Below are positions 26,111 through 35,349 of a stretch of DNA of 64,000 nucleotides, piece after piece. A model generated the notes under the pieces. It saw nothing but the letters and a program-made list of their open reading frames with translations, was not told where the DNA came from and made no database searches. Source of the DNA: Planctomycetaceae bacterium (GTDB lineage Bacteria; Planctomycetota; Planctomycetia; Pirellulales; Pirellulaceae). The stretch's first letter is position 1, and the number at the start of each line of letters is the position of its first letter. Where the stretch lies: NCBI GenBank assembly GCA_020638975.1, contig JACKHN010000006.1, positions 310,001-374,000 on the forward strand, written 5' to 3'. Position numbers and translations under genes: made by a program.

Positions 26111-27511
26111 CTAGATCGACCAGCCTTCGCGATACTCACGTTGAACAAACTCGTTCACGGCCTCGACATTCGTGCTTCGCAGGCTCTTCGCATCCCATTC
26201 GATGCGCTGGCCTTCACCAGCTCGCATGGCTAGGTTGCCGACGAGGATCGTTTCGGTTAGGCGACCGGCATAGCCAAAGTTCGACATGGTGCCGGGCTCG
26301 TATTCGCCCTTCACCGTACTGACGAACTCCCACTTCTGTCGTTGATCGCCACCCGCCTTGAACGGGATGCGTGGCAACGATTGCTCCGGCTTTGCGAAGT
26401 CCTTGAAGTTATCTTCTGGGAGCAAGTAGTACTGAGCACCGTAATCGTCTGGCGAGAACAAGAGTCCCTTGCTGCCAACAACTACTGCGCCGCTTGTTTT
26501 GCGACCACCTTCGCGTTGCTCTTGGATTCGCTTCTGGAACGATTTCGGAAGCTGGCTGATCAGATCATCGTTGGGCAAGTTTCCACCGTCGTACCAGTAG
26601 AAGTTGCAGGCTGGCAAGTTACCTCGCTTCGGGAACTCGAACATCAACGACGAGCTACCGGGGAACGTCTCACCTTCGAAGATGCCTGGATTCTTCACGG
26701 CGGTAACTGCAATTGGATCCCATAGCTCCAACGCCATAACGGGCATGTTCGTGGTATGGCAAGCCATATCACCGAGAGCTCCGGTGCCGAAGTCAACCCA
26801 ACCACGCCAGTTGAACGAGTGATACACACCGTCCTTGAAAGGTCGCATGGGAGCTGGCCCGATCCAAGCATCCCAATTCAATCCCTCTGGAATCTTATCT
26901 TCGCCTTCGGGACGACCGACACCTTGTGGCCACACCGGACGATTCGACCAAATGTGAACTTCGGTAACATCGCCAATCGCACCTGAGCGAATGACTTCCA
27001 CCGCTTCACGAAGACCATCTTCCGAAGTGCCTTGATTACCCATCTGCGTGACGACTCCCATCTCCTGCGAGACTTCGCGCATCATACGTGCTTCCTTGAT
27101 CGACCACGTCAGCGGCTTCTGGCAATAGATATGCTTCTTCATCCGCATCGCTTTGATTGCGGCACAGGCATGGTTATGGTCCGGCGTGCTCACCGTTACG
27201 ATGTCGACCTTGTCACCGAGTTGATCCAACATCTCGCGGTAATCGGTGAACTGTTTCGCGTCTGGGAACTCGCGTCCCTTCTTCGTAAGTGTTCCGCCAT
27301 CGACATCGCACAACCCGACGATCGCAACGCCTTGCTCGCCGATGTGACTCGTGTCGCTGCTACCTTTGCCGCCGACGCCGATACAAGCAGCACTCAGCGA
27401 TTGCAGTGGCGAGTCCTGAGCCTTCGTGACGGCTTGCCCGCCGATCCAAAATCCGGCACCAATCGCAGCGGATTGGCCCATAAAACTACGGCGTGTTGTC
27501 TTTCTTGTCAT
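26111..27511 (-). CDS. Gfo/Idh/MocA family oxidoreductase, twin-arginine exported
   Basis: A 466-residue protein with the twin-arginine signal KTTRRSFMGQSAAIGAGFWIGG. The nucleotide-binding region is degenerate in its first loop (CIGVGGKGSSDTSHIG), then VGLCDVDG, VTVSTPDHNHACAAIKAM and IYCQKPLTWS, where the Lys of the family's EKP motif is kept (QKP). The phrase PDHNH..KHIYCQKPLT is the hallmark of the large planctomycete/Bacteroidetes exported oxidoreductase group acting on sugars or glycosides. The start has GAGGAAA eight bases upstream. Monocistronic, divergent from the LRR lipoprotein. Confidence 0.92.
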   Translation of the reverse strand: MTRKTTRRSFMGQSAAIGAGFWIGGQAVTKAQDSPLQSLSAACIGVGGKGSSDTSHIGEQGVAIVGLCDVDGGTLTKKGREFPDAKQFTDYREMLDQLGDKVDIVTVSTPDHNHACAAIKAMRMKKHIYCQKPLTWSIKEARMMREVSQEMGVVTQMGNQGTSEDGLREAVEVIRSGAIGDVTEVHIWSNRPVWPQGVGRPEGEDKIPEGLNWDAWIGPAPMRPFKDGVYHSFNWRGWVDFGTGALGDMACHTTNMPVMALELWDPIAVTAVKNPGIFEGETFPGSSSLMFEFPKRGNLPACNFYWYDGGNLPNDDLISQLPKSFQKRIQEQREGGRKTSGAVVVGSKGLLFSPDDYGAQYYLLPEDNFKDFAKPEQSLPRIPFKAGGDQRQKWEFVSTVKGEYEPGTMSNFGYAGRLTETILVGNLAMRAGEGQRIEWDAKSLRSTNVEAVNEFVQREYREGWSI

Positions 27512-27858
27512 GAAACATTTCCTCTGACGGAGTTAAACGGAGTATTTGAGTCGCCGCCATGAATGCAACTACCGTTGAGTTGCTGGCGACGAGACAGATT
27601 GGACGAAGCGAACCTTCTCAACTCCCAAGCGGTGCGAGAGGGGCAATGCCCTGTAAAATCAGCTTCTACGATAACAAGCAGCCACCCCACAAACAATCAC
27701 TCCGGAAGCAGTATTTATACTACTTCGCTGCTTCCAGCTCCCCCGTCTCACGGGGGCTTCGCGATCGTCGCTCAAGCCATTAACATCGACATTGGATCGC
27801 TGATCCGTTCAGCGGCTTCGCCTGAACCAAAACCGAATTTGCGTGGATCACTTCTATC
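27512..27858. other. Divergent intergenic region, nothing recognised
   Basis: About 350 bp between the divergent oxidoreductase and LRR lipoprotein genes. It contains two small overlapping open frames without ribosome sites or family resemblance. It presumably carries both promoters; no clear operator is visible. Confidence 0.4.
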
Positions 27859-29178
27859 ATGACAGAGTTTAGATCATTCAAGTCTCTGGCAGTTGTCGCG
27901 TCTCTCGGACTTGCGGCCAGCGGTTGCAAGCCAAATTCACCGGTGGCACCGCCGACTCCGCCAGCGCCAGCCGAAGTCAGAGCAACGGTTGTTGCGGATG
28001 ATCCCGCTGCGGTCGCAGCGTTGTCAGAAGCCGGATTCCTCCTGACAAAAAACAAGGACGGTAATGTCACCGAGTTCTCCGTCGCAAGCGACACAGACAT
28101 CTCCAGTTCGTTCTCGCATCTCGCCGGTTTGCCGAACGTCGAAGTCGCTCGCTTCACCGGTCCCGGAATTACCGATGCCGGCATGGCGGTGCTCTCCAAC
28201 TTCACCCGATTGAAGCGACTCGATCTGACCGATTCTGCGATCGGTGATGAAACCGTGAAGATTGCCAGCCAGCTCAAAGACCTCGAAGTTCTGTTCTTGC
28301 GTCGCGCCGCGGTGACCGATGCCGGGCTCGAACCTTTGACCGGGCTCACGAAACTTCGCGCCATCGATCTGCGGAACAGCAACATCACCGATGCCGGAAT
28401 GGATCATCTGGCCAAGATCAAAACCTTGGTTGACATCCAGCTTGAAAAGTCCAAGGTCACCGATGCTGGCGTGGCCAAGTTAGCGGGCCTGCCGCTGAAG
28501 TCGTTCAACGTCAATTACTGCACCGCCGTGGGCGACCCATCGTTGGCAATCCTCGGCGCGATGTCGGCACTTGAGTCGATTCAGATGGACTCGGCGCGAA
28601 TTACCGACGCTGGCATGCCAGCCGTTGCGAACTTAAAGAATCTCAAGCGATTCCGAATTCACTACGCGGATGTCACCGGCGAAGGCTTTGCCCACTTGGC
28701 GAAGCTCGTCAAGCTGGAACGGCTTGAATTGCGAGGTACGTCACTGGACGACGCTGGCCTGGAGGTGATCTCAGCGCTGCCGAACGTGAACTACTTGGAT
28801 ATCAGCGAATGCAAGTTGGCAACACCCGAAGGAATAAAGAAGATCGGGAAGTTGACCGGCCTGAAGAATCTCGGCTTCTGGGAGACCAAGCTCGACGACG
28901 AAGCGTTAAATGCGCTGGGCGACTTGACGAACCTTGAAGCACTCGATTTGAAGGCCACGCAGATCACCGACGAATCGGTCGGAACGATTCTAAAGTTTCA
29001 AAAGCTCAAGACGCTCGATGTCGGTGGAACTCAATTGACCAACGACAGCTTTCGCCAGTTGGCCGCGCTGCCCAACTTGAAAGTCCTGAACGTTGCCAAC
29101 ACGAGCATCGGTTTTGATGTGATCGACGAGTTGGCGGAGAACTACAAGGACCTTAAAGTTGTCGAATTCGAGAATTAG
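27859..29178 (+). CDS. Leucine-rich repeat lipoprotein
   Basis: A 439-residue lipoprotein. The signal peptide ends in the lipobox LAASGC with the acylated Cys at 23, followed by a Pro/Ala linker. From about 75 onwards there are roughly 15 leucine-rich repeats of about 24 residues, of the planctomycete type marked by 'TDAGM..L..L..L..LDL'. Such repeats build a curved protein-binding surface. It has no catalytic motif. It is followed 58 bp later by a cytosolic oxidoreductase gene on the same strand, but a functional link is not evident. Confidence 0.88.
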   Translation: MTEFRSFKSLAVVASLGLAASGCKPNSPVAPPTPPAPAEVRATVVADDPAAVAALSEAGFLLTKNKDGNVTEFSVASDTDISSSFSHLAGLPNVEVARFTGPGITDAGMAVLSNFTRLKRLDLTDSAIGDETVKIASQLKDLEVLFLRRAAVTDAGLEPLTGLTKLRAIDLRNSNITDAGMDHLAKIKTLVDIQLEKSKVTDAGVAKLAGLPLKSFNVNYCTAVGDPSLAILGAMSALESIQMDSARITDAGMPAVANLKNLKRFRIHYADVTGEGFAHLAKLVKLERLELRGTSLDDAGLEVISALPNVNYLDISECKLATPEGIKKIGKLTGLKNLGFWETKLDDEALNALGDLTNLEALDLKATQITDESVGTILKFQKLKTLDVGGTQLTNDSFRQLAALPNLKVLNVANTSIGFDVIDELAENYKDLKVVEFEN

Positions 29179-29236
29179 AGTTCCGAAGTTTCCGAAAACT
29201 TCAGAAGTCTCCGTCCACGTTCGATGAGCTCCAATC

Positions 29237-30262
29237 ATGGCGTTGCCGAATCCGATTCGATGGGGAATCATCGGCATAGGCCGCTTCGGACGGCTGCACG
29301 CTCGTGGGGTGGAGTCGATTTACGGTCTCGAACTGGCGGCGATCTGCAATCGGAATCAACAGCGACTCGACGCAGCACACGCGGAGTTTCCAGCGACCAT
29401 TGCTTCAACCGACTACCGCGAACTACTGGACGATCCGTCGATCGACGCCGTCAGCATCACGACGCATTGGCAAGATCACTACGAAGTGGCGGGTGCTGCA
29501 CTGAAAAGTGGCAAGCACGTTCTGCTCGAAAAGCCGATGGCATCGACGAGTGACGAGTGTCGCCAACTCGTTGAATTGTCTCAAACTTCACGCGGCAAGT
29601 TCATGGTCGGGCACATCTGCCGGTTCGATCCGCGCGTTAGTCTCGCTAAGAAGGCGATCGTGGAAGGTCGGATCGGACGCATTGTTTCCATGCACGCTAA
29701 ACGCAACTTGCCTCGGGCACCGGGCTCGTTGCGGCTCGATAAGACATCTCCGCTGATGGGCGACGGAATTCATGACGCGGATCTAATGATGTGGTTTCTG
29801 GGCCGCGAACCTACACGAGTTTATGGCCGTTACGTTCGGTTCAACGAGTTTCGATATGCGGATGTCGGCTGGGCAATGCTGGAATTTGATGACACCGCGA
29901 TCGGTGTGGTCGAAACGAATTGGGGGCTTCCCGCCAATACGCCAACAGTCATTGACGCAACGTTACAAGTCATCGGGACCGATGGCATGTTAACCATTGA
30001 CTGTTCGCATACGGGCCTCACAATCCTCGATCCCAACGGGTTGAAGATGCAGGACACCGACTACTGGCCGGAGCAGTACGGATCACTCGTCGGCGTCTTG
30101 CAAAACGAGATCGCTTACTTCGCCAATTGTATTCGCCAAGACACTAACCCGAACGTAATCACACCCGTCGAAGCTGCGAGGGCGGTGTATGTCATGGAGG
30201 CGGCAGAGCGAGCCGCAAACGGAGGCCATCCGGTCTCGTTGCGGTTAGACAGTTTCGTGTAA
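29237..30262 (+). CDS. Gfo/Idh/MocA oxidoreductase, cytosolic (myo-inositol dehydrogenase-like)
   Basis: A 341-residue NAD(P)-dependent dehydrogenase without signal peptide. Rossmann motif GIIGIGRFGRLHARG starts at about residue 10, followed by EKP (LLEKPMAST), RFDPR, a short GDGIHDADLMMWFLG (family His/Asp active-site region) and a C-terminal alpha/beta domain. Length and layout match inositol 2-dehydrogenase/glucose-fructose oxidoreductase-like enzymes. Unlike the two exported relatives in this window it should act in the cytosol. Substrate undetermined. Confidence 0.9.
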   Translation: MALPNPIRWGIIGIGRFGRLHARGVESIYGLELAAICNRNQQRLDAAHAEFPATIASTDYRELLDDPSIDAVSITTHWQDHYEVAGAALKSGKHVLLEKPMASTSDECRQLVELSQTSRGKFMVGHICRFDPRVSLAKKAIVEGRIGRIVSMHAKRNLPRAPGSLRLDKTSPLMGDGIHDADLMMWFLGREPTRVYGRYVRFNEFRYADVGWAMLEFDDTAIGVVETNWGLPANTPTVIDATLQVIGTDGMLTIDCSHTGLTILDPNGLKMQDTDYWPEQYGSLVGVLQNEIAYFANCIRQDTNPNVITPVEAARAVYVMEAAERAANGGHPVSLRLDSFV

Positions 30263-30268
30263 AGTAAA

Positions 30269-30298
30269 ACGTACGCACTTCTTTGGAAGTGCGTACGT
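30269..30298. terminator. Strong hairpin between convergent genes
   Basis: Perfect 13-bp stem ACGTACGCACTTC (30269-30281) and GAAGTGCGTACGT (30286-30298) with a TTTG loop. On the minus strand it is followed by a TTTTACTTT-like run, so it fits a terminator for the pseudopilin/lipoprotein unit, and may also stop the plus-strand oxidoreductase transcript. Confidence 0.65.
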
Positions 30299-30359
30299 CT
30301 GAAACATGGGCTTGCCGATAAGCGTCTCGACGTTCGGCTAATGTCGAGTTGCCGAACGA

Positions 30360-30506
30360 CTAAACGCCACCCGATTCGTTAACTGCTGGGTCGTTCTGAA
30401 TTTCTTCCGGAGTTGCCGGCGTCCCAACGCCCGGTTCCTTAGAGCATCCGACAGCGACACTCATTACGACAACCAACAACATCATCAATAACGCAAATTT
30501 CTTCAT
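30360..30506 (-). CDS. Small lipoprotein downstream of pseudopilin
   Basis: A 48-residue lipoprotein: MKKFALLMMLLVVVMSVAVGC with a lipobox ending at Cys21, then a short acidic/Pro-rich tail. The start is the ATG at 30506. It lies 125 bp after the DUF1559 gene on the same strand; a tiny lipoprotein following a DUF1559 pseudopilin is a recurrent planctomycete arrangement, though its role is unknown to me. Confidence 0.7.
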   Translation of the reverse strand: MKKFALLMMLLVVVMSVAVGCSKEPGVGTPATPEEIQNDPAVNESGGV

Positions 30507-30631
30507 ATTTAGCAGTACTTTCAATTGGCTAGATTTGTAGCTTGGCTTCTCCGCCATGCGAGATGTGAAATTAACAACTAAAGTTGCGTTTGGCCGCACC
30601 ATGCGAGCGACCAGACGCAACGGTCTTCTGG

Positions 30632-31678
30632 CTATGGAACCTGTGTCGGCTGGCCATCGTGGATGTAAGCCAGACGAGCCAATGTGAGGTAATCAATCGT
30701 CTCGGCGAGGAACTGAGTCGACCCATCACACAAGACAAATTGAGCACCACCTGGATGAAGACTGTTGAAGTTCCACGCGTAGCTCTTTCCCTTTATGGCA
30801 TTAGCCTGAACACAGGCGGCCCCCGTGGTACCGCTTATGAAGTCGCTGTTGACATTGTAATTCAGGTCATAACAAAACGTTCCAGCACCCAATGCGGTGG
30901 CGTCGAGCACGGTTGTGGAACCGGTGACGACCCGTCCATGACAGCAGGTGTGAGTACCTTGCAATCCCCATGGACCATAATTCGTCGAGGTCTTCTGCCG
31001 ACCACCAGCCGCTTCGCCCATCGCGAGACTGCTAGAAGTGCCGTCTGTAATCGCGGCGAAGTTCGCCGCGCCGTTGTTACCAAACGCTCCCTGGCGGATA
31101 TCACCCGACGTGCCCTGCCAATTGCCGCTGCCATCGGACATGCTACCGGACGAAAAGATGTAGTTAGTCCGTCGCGCGTTCCGGAAGATGTACGGTTGCG
31201 TCGCCCCAACCAGAGTCTGACCGGTTTCCGGATGGGAAGGGCATTCTAAAGTCGGAATGCGCTGACTGGTAAATGGGTCGTTCACAACCGAAATGGGTGC
31301 TGGTGTCAGGCTGGTATTATTACGTTCAGAGGTCGCGACGTTGAAGTTAATTTGGTCGTGCAGTGGTTGCTGTTCGATGAATGGCAGCAAGAACAGCCAG
31401 CCAGAGTGATTGCGCGGCCCTTCGGGGAAATTCGCGGTCACGTAGGCTTGACTGACATGGCCGCTGTTCAAAAGTGCTGGGGGAAACACTTTATAGGTGT
31501 CGTGATAGTTGTGGATAGCGATACCTGCTTGCTTCAAATTATTGCTGCATTGCATTCGACGTGCGGCTTCTCGTGCAGCCTGGACTGCCGGAAGCAATAG
31601 GGCGACGAGGATGCCAATAATGGCGATCACTACAAGCAACTCTACCAGTGTAAAACCTTGACGGATGTTCCTTGACAT
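30632..31678 (-). CDS. DUF1559 type II secretion-like pseudopilin
   Basis: A 348-residue protein with a classic prepilin leader: MSRNIRQG cleaved before FTLVELLVVIAIIGILVALLLPAVQAAREAARRMQ (type IV pilin N-helix, Glu5). The remainder is the DUF1559 domain: CSNNLKQAGIAIHNYHD near 45, NHSGWLFLLPFIEQ, FAAITDGTSSSLAMGE and the C-terminal SLHPGGAQFVLCDGSTQF box. Paralogues number in the tens in planctomycetes and are believed to be surface or cell-envelope pseudopilins processed by a prepilin peptidase. It forms a unit with the small lipoprotein downstream. Confidence 0.93.
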   Translation of the reverse strand: MSRNIRQGFTLVELLVVIAIIGILVALLLPAVQAAREAARRMQCSNNLKQAGIAIHNYHDTYKVFPPALLNSGHVSQAYVTANFPEGPRNHSGWLFLLPFIEQQPLHDQINFNVATSERNNTSLTPAPISVVNDPFTSQRIPTLECPSHPETGQTLVGATQPYIFRNARRTNYIFSSGSMSDGSGNWQGTSGDIRQGAFGNNGAANFAAITDGTSSSLAMGEAAGGRQKTSTNYGPWGLQGTHTCCHGRVVTGSTTVLDATALGAGTFCYDLNYNVNSDFISGTTGAACVQANAIKGKSYAWNFNSLHPGGAQFVLCDGSTQFLAETIDYLTLARLAYIHDGQPTQVP

Positions 31679-32278
31679 TTGGGAGAAACCCTTACAGAAC
31701 GAGGAGAGTAAGCCGCATCGGCGGCACGAAATACCTTCGAACTCGGAACAAAAAGAGGCGTTGTTGCTGCTTGTCGGACCACCCTCCTGAAAGTTGTGGG
31801 AACGGATAACTCACGTCGCTGTCGCTAAAAATCCCAACCGAAGAGCGACCTGAGGCCAGAACCTCCCAGGGCTTTGGTTCTGTTCAATCTGCACAATTTT
31901 GTAAGACGGATCTCCGAAGCCGTCGTACTCAGTAATTCGTTGTTCGACGGCTTCGGAGAGCCCTCGTACGAATCCATTCAAATTGAAAAACTGAAAAGCC
32001 CTGCAGAACCTCCCACGAATGGTGTGCATCTAGTCGGTAGCTACTATAACTGAAGCTAAACCCCGCACGCATAGATTTCGATTCGCGTTTTTTGACTGAA
32101 ATACCTATTAATTGTGGGAAGCCACAATCGCGACAACTACCGCGTTCCTCATCGACAGGCCTCGATTCGAGTGGAAGAATGAAAAAGCATCGAAATCAAT
32201 TATTCGTTCGTCAGATTTCACCAAAGTCGACCGCACTCTGGGCGACACCCACCTGAAGGGGGCAATTGTTACTACCTG
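31679..32278. other. Intergenic region holding a family-d hairpin repeat
   Basis: 600 bp between the pseudopilin and kinase genes, both on the minus strand. The only clear structure is the hairpin repeat at 31891-32008, plus a small stem ATTGTGG-GAAG-CCACAAT near 32111-32128. No convincing gene. Confidence 0.5.
31891..32008. repeat. Dispersed hairpin repeat, family d, second copy
   Basis: Begins TGCACAATTTTGTAAGACGG and contains a perfect 14-bp stem CTCCGAAGCCGTCG (31912-31925) and CGACGGCTTCGGAG (31945-31958), then a right tail TTGAAAAACTGAAAAGCC. Flanks and layout match 5011-5141, but the stem sequence differs with compensating changes. Confidence 0.7.
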
Positions 32279-33688
32279 TTAGTATCGATCCTCGTCACTC
32301 AGCAACCGTTCGACCTCGTCCGAATGCTTTGCGATCTCCAACACGCTCTTTCGGATTTCTTCGGGGTCGCAAGTGGCTCGCGGGTACGCGTTCACCATCA
32401 CAAAATGCGGCTCGCCATCGATGGACTGAATCGCAACCGATCCGTGACTGATCGTCGCATTCAACTGCAGCGCTCGCTCGTAAAACTGATCCGCCGCCCG
32501 TCCACAAATGCTAAACGTTCGTACGATCGACTCGCCGGTTTCGGCATCCTCGCTGATTTCGACTTGCACGGTTTGTTGGCGATCACTCGGCAAACGAACG
32601 CATATGGCAAACCGCTCGGCTTGCTCGACGATATCGACGGAAGTGTTTCGGAATGCCTCCTGGAGAAGGGAACGGAGAGGTCGCAAACTCCCAAACGTCG
32701 CTAACAGCTCTTCGTACAGCACAGTAGCATCCTCGTGTCGTGTTGAGTAGTCCTTAGCAAGGGCGCGTTGCAAGATACGAACGACGCCGACCGGAAGACC
32801 GCAGTCCTCTGGGTGGATGTCAATCTCGGACCCGCGATGATGAAAGCGAACAAGCTCGTTGATCGATTGCGTTTCGACGGGCAAACGCCCGATCAACAAC
32901 GAGTAATAAGTGACTCCCATCGCATAGATATCGCTTTGTGTGGTCGCTGGCTTTCCCGTGAACAGTTCAGGGGCCATAAAGTTCGGCGTGCCACAGAGCA
33001 TTCTGCCGGCGATCGGCTCGTTGGTTGCCAGCCGCTTCGCGAGCCCAAAGTCAGCCAGTTTCGCGTCGCGAGCTGGGGTTACCATCACATTCCCCGGCTT
33101 AATATCGCGATGCACCATCCCAAACGTGTGTGCCGCGGCGAGTGCCGAGCAGACTTGTAACATCAAGCGAGTCGCTTCCAAAGGCTCTAGCACACCGCTC
33201 CGCTCCAACATCCGGCCCAGCGATTCGCCGCCGACGTATTCCATCTCGATATAGTGACGCCCGTCTGCTTCTCCGATGGTGTGCAATGCGACAACGTGTG
33301 GATGCACCAGCGCGGCAGCAGAACGAGCCTCGGCCAAAAACGCTTCCGCCGCGTCCTTATCCCGTTCGATGGTAATGGGTCGCAACACCTTGATCGCACA
33401 AGGTCGCTCCAGCGTCAGATGCTTTGCCAAATACACGCGAGCCATCCCCCCTTCCCCGAGGAAACGCTCAATTTGGTAATGCGCGAGCCGTTTCCCGACC
33501 AACGCACTCGGAGCTTCGGAGGCATCGCCCACCGATTCGGCGGTCGCGAAACTGACCGTATCCAGCTCCAATGTTTGCCCGTCGTGCCAGGAAACAAGCT
33601 CCGTGTCACATTCCGGACATGATCGCTGCGCACTTTCAACGGCAAACTGCTGATCGCAACGGCGGCAATATCGTTTCGTTTTCGTCAT
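32279..33688 (-). CDS. Ser/Thr protein kinase with N-terminal zinc ribbon
   Basis: A 469-residue cytosolic kinase from the ATG at 33688. Residues 8-27 form a CxxC...CxxC zinc ribbon (C8, C11, C24, C27). The kinase domain spans about 66-340: LGEGGMARVYLA glycine loop, AIKVL lysine, HRDIKPGNVM catalytic loop, DFGLAKRL and GTPNFMAPE. The C-terminal 130 residues are not recognised and contain no membrane segment, unlike the common PknB-type receptors. Target unknown. The zinc ribbon suggests regulation by binding a partner or nucleic acid (inference). Confidence 0.93.
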   Translation of the reverse strand: MTKTKRYCRRCDQQFAVESAQRSCPECDTELVSWHDGQTLELDTVSFATAESVGDASEAPSALVGKRLAHYQIERFLGEGGMARVYLAKHLTLERPCAIKVLRPITIERDKDAAEAFLAEARSAAALVHPHVVALHTIGEADGRHYIEMEYVGGESLGRMLERSGVLEPLEATRLMLQVCSALAAAHTFGMVHRDIKPGNVMVTPARDAKLADFGLAKRLATNEPIAGRMLCGTPNFMAPELFTGKPATTQSDIYAMGVTYYSLLIGRLPVETQSINELVRFHHRGSEIDIHPEDCGLPVGVVRILQRALAKDYSTRHEDATVLYEELLATFGSLRPLRSLLQEAFRNTSVDIVEQAERFAICVRLPSDRQQTVQVEISEDAETGESIVRTFSICGRAADQFYERALQLNATISHGSVAIQSIDGEPHFVMVNAYPRATCDPEEIRKSVLEIAKHSDEVERLLSDEDRY

Positions 33689-33742
33689 AGTCACCCCTCG
33701 GTGCGTCAGTATACCCGCCGGCACACCACGCGGCATTAGGTC

Positions 33743-33922
33743 GTGGTACAGTTTGCGATTCCTGAAAGTAGGACGGCCACTCTTGGCCGTCTTCAGTCGG
33801 GCAGGAGTGCCCGACTTACCGCACTCTTGGCCGTCTTTTCTCCGGCAGGAGTGCCCGACTTACCGCACTCTTGGCCGTCTTTTCTCCGGCAGGAGTGCCC
33901 GACTTTTGGCTAACTGTACCAC
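33743..33922 (+). mobile_element. 180-bp inverted-repeat element with three double-hairpin units, copy 1
   Basis: Bounded by a perfect 11-bp terminal inverted repeat GTGGTACAGTT (33743-33753) and AACTGTACCAC (33912-33922), with further partial pairing outside and inside. The interior holds three tandem 44-bp units starting at about 33778, 33822 and 33866. Each contains two hairpins, ACGGCCA...TGGCCGT-type and CGGGCA-GGAG-TGCCCG-type. A second element of the same 180-bp length and the same internal spacing lies at 35350-35529. Confidence 0.8.
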
Positions 33923-34020
33923 TACTCGACATTCGCCTCTCGCGCATTGCCGCAGCCGATCCGTTATGATGTGAAATCAACTGGTTACGCATTTCCGCTC
34001 TCTCCATGAGGATTCAAGTC

Positions 34021-35256
34021 GTGTCGAGATATATTGGTCGAATCGTGGCACTGCAATTACTCTGTACTTTCATCGTCACTTCCGCATTCGCAGAGACTCC
34101 CACCATTCGCTTTGCGAAAACTCAGTTGGATGCCAAGTTTCGTAGCGAGGGAGTCGCTGTGGGCGATTTCAACAAAGATGGCAAGATGGATATTGCAGCC
34201 GGCTTCGTGTGGTACGAGGCTCCTGATTGGACGTTACACACGATCGTCACTGAGCCGCCATCGGCCGGACGCAATGCGGATCTCGGAGTTCCCTTGCACT
34301 TCGATCCGAAGAGCTACAGTAATTCATTCTGTAACTTCGCCGAAGACGTGAATGGCGACGGCTGGACGGATCTGATCGTGGCGGATTTCCCCGGCACGCC
34401 GACTTGGTGGTTCGAGAATCCTCAAGGCAAAGATGGAGATTGGAAGAAGCATCTCTGCACCCCTGTCACGAACAACGAGAGCCCAGACTTTCTTGATCTT
34501 GACGGAGACGGGAAACGCGAACTTATTGCTGGCTTCTCACCCGATCCGGCACAGTCCGACGGACCGGATCGCCAAATGGCATACATCAAACCAGACAAAG
34601 ACCCTTACAAGCCGTGGCACATTCACGCTGTTTCGGCGAAGGCCGCGCCGGGTACCAAGCGTTACTCGCACGGACTCGGCGTTGGCGACGTAAATGGCGA
34701 CGGACGCAATGACATCCTGTGCGCTGATGGCTGGTGGGAATCACCGCAATCGCCGAGCGACGAGTTGTGGAAGTTTCACGAAGTTCCCTTTGGCGAGCGA
34801 GCTGGCGAAGGCAAAGCGGCCCAGATGTTTGCTTACGATTTCGATGGTGATGGTGACAATGATGTTTTGAGCAGCAGCCCGCATAGCTTTGGCATCTGGT
34901 GGCACGAGCAATTCCCCGGTGGCAATTGGAAGACACACGAGATTGATAAGAGCTTTTCGCAAACACACGGCGTCTGCCTGGCGGACATCAATGGCGATGG
35001 CTTGATGGACTTTGTCACCGGCAAGCGTTGGTGGGCGCACGGTGGGAGTGATCCAGGTGGCGACCAGCCAGCAGTCTTCTACTGGTTTGAACTGGCTCGC
35101 GAGAACGGACGTCCCCATTGGATCCGCCACCAGTTCGATCACAACAGCGGCGTCGGAACTCAATTCCAAGTCGCCGATGTGAACGGCGACGGATTGCTCG
35201 ACGTTGTTTCGTCGAACAAGAAAGGCGTCTATTATTTCCAGCAAGCCCGCGACTAG
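34021..35256 (+). CDS. Secreted FG-GAP/VCBS repeat protein
   Basis: A 411-residue secreted protein. The signal peptide is IVALQLLCTFIVTSAFA. The body carries FG-GAP/VCBS repeats with Ca-binding DxDxDG-like loops: VGDFNKDGKMDIAAGF, EDVNGDGWTDLIVADF, LDLDGDGKRELIAGF, GDVNGDGRNDILCADGWW, YDFDGDGDNDVLSSS, LADINGDGLMDFVTGKRWW and VADVNGDGLLDVVSSN, giving a probable seven-bladed beta-propeller. The start is put at GTG 34021, eight bases after GAGGA (34008-34012); the ATG at 34006 has no ribosome site. The TAG stop appears to be part of a dispersed repeat. Two 180-bp repeat elements flank the gene in direct orientation. Confidence 0.85.
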   Translation: MSRYIGRIVALQLLCTFIVTSAFAETPTIRFAKTQLDAKFRSEGVAVGDFNKDGKMDIAAGFVWYEAPDWTLHTIVTEPPSAGRNADLGVPLHFDPKSYSNSFCNFAEDVNGDGWTDLIVADFPGTPTWWFENPQGKDGDWKKHLCTPVTNNESPDFLDLDGDGKRELIAGFSPDPAQSDGPDRQMAYIKPDKDPYKPWHIHAVSAKAAPGTKRYSHGLGVGDVNGDGRNDILCADGWWESPQSPSDELWKFHEVPFGERAGEGKAAQMFAYDFDGDGDNDVLSSSPHSFGIWWHEQFPGGNWKTHEIDKSFSQTHGVCLADINGDGLMDFVTGKRWWAHGGSDPGGDQPAVFYWFELARENGRPHWIRHQFDHNSGVGTQFQVADVNGDGLLDVVSSNKKGVYYFQQARD

Positions 35257-35334
35257 TGCGAGTCGCACGGACCTATCGCGGTCTAATTTCCGGGGAATCT
35301 CAACGAAACAACGCTACGCTTACCCAAAGACCGC
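35253..35334 (-). repeat. About 90-bp dispersed repeat, family c, inverted copy
   Basis: Starts CTAGTGCGAGTCGCAC, the exact reverse complement of the end of copy 1 (8209-8224), and ends CTTACCCAAAGACCGC, matching the reverse complement of its start. The TAG inside CTAG is the stop codon of the FG-GAP gene. Confidence 0.8.
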
Positions 35335-35349
35335 TTGAGAAGCGAGGTC

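Noticed and set aside
27559..27862. Short overlapping frames before the LRR lipoprotein
   Set aside because: No ribosome sites, no domain, and they lie in the divergent promoter region.
31811..32029. 72-codon minus-strand frame
   Set aside because: It is formed largely by the hairpin repeat at 31891-32008, so its residues reflect the repeat rather than a gene.
33778..33910. Tandem 44-bp repeats resembling a CRISPR array
   Set aside because: The units are contiguous with no unique spacers, contain two palindromes each, and no cas gene is in the window.
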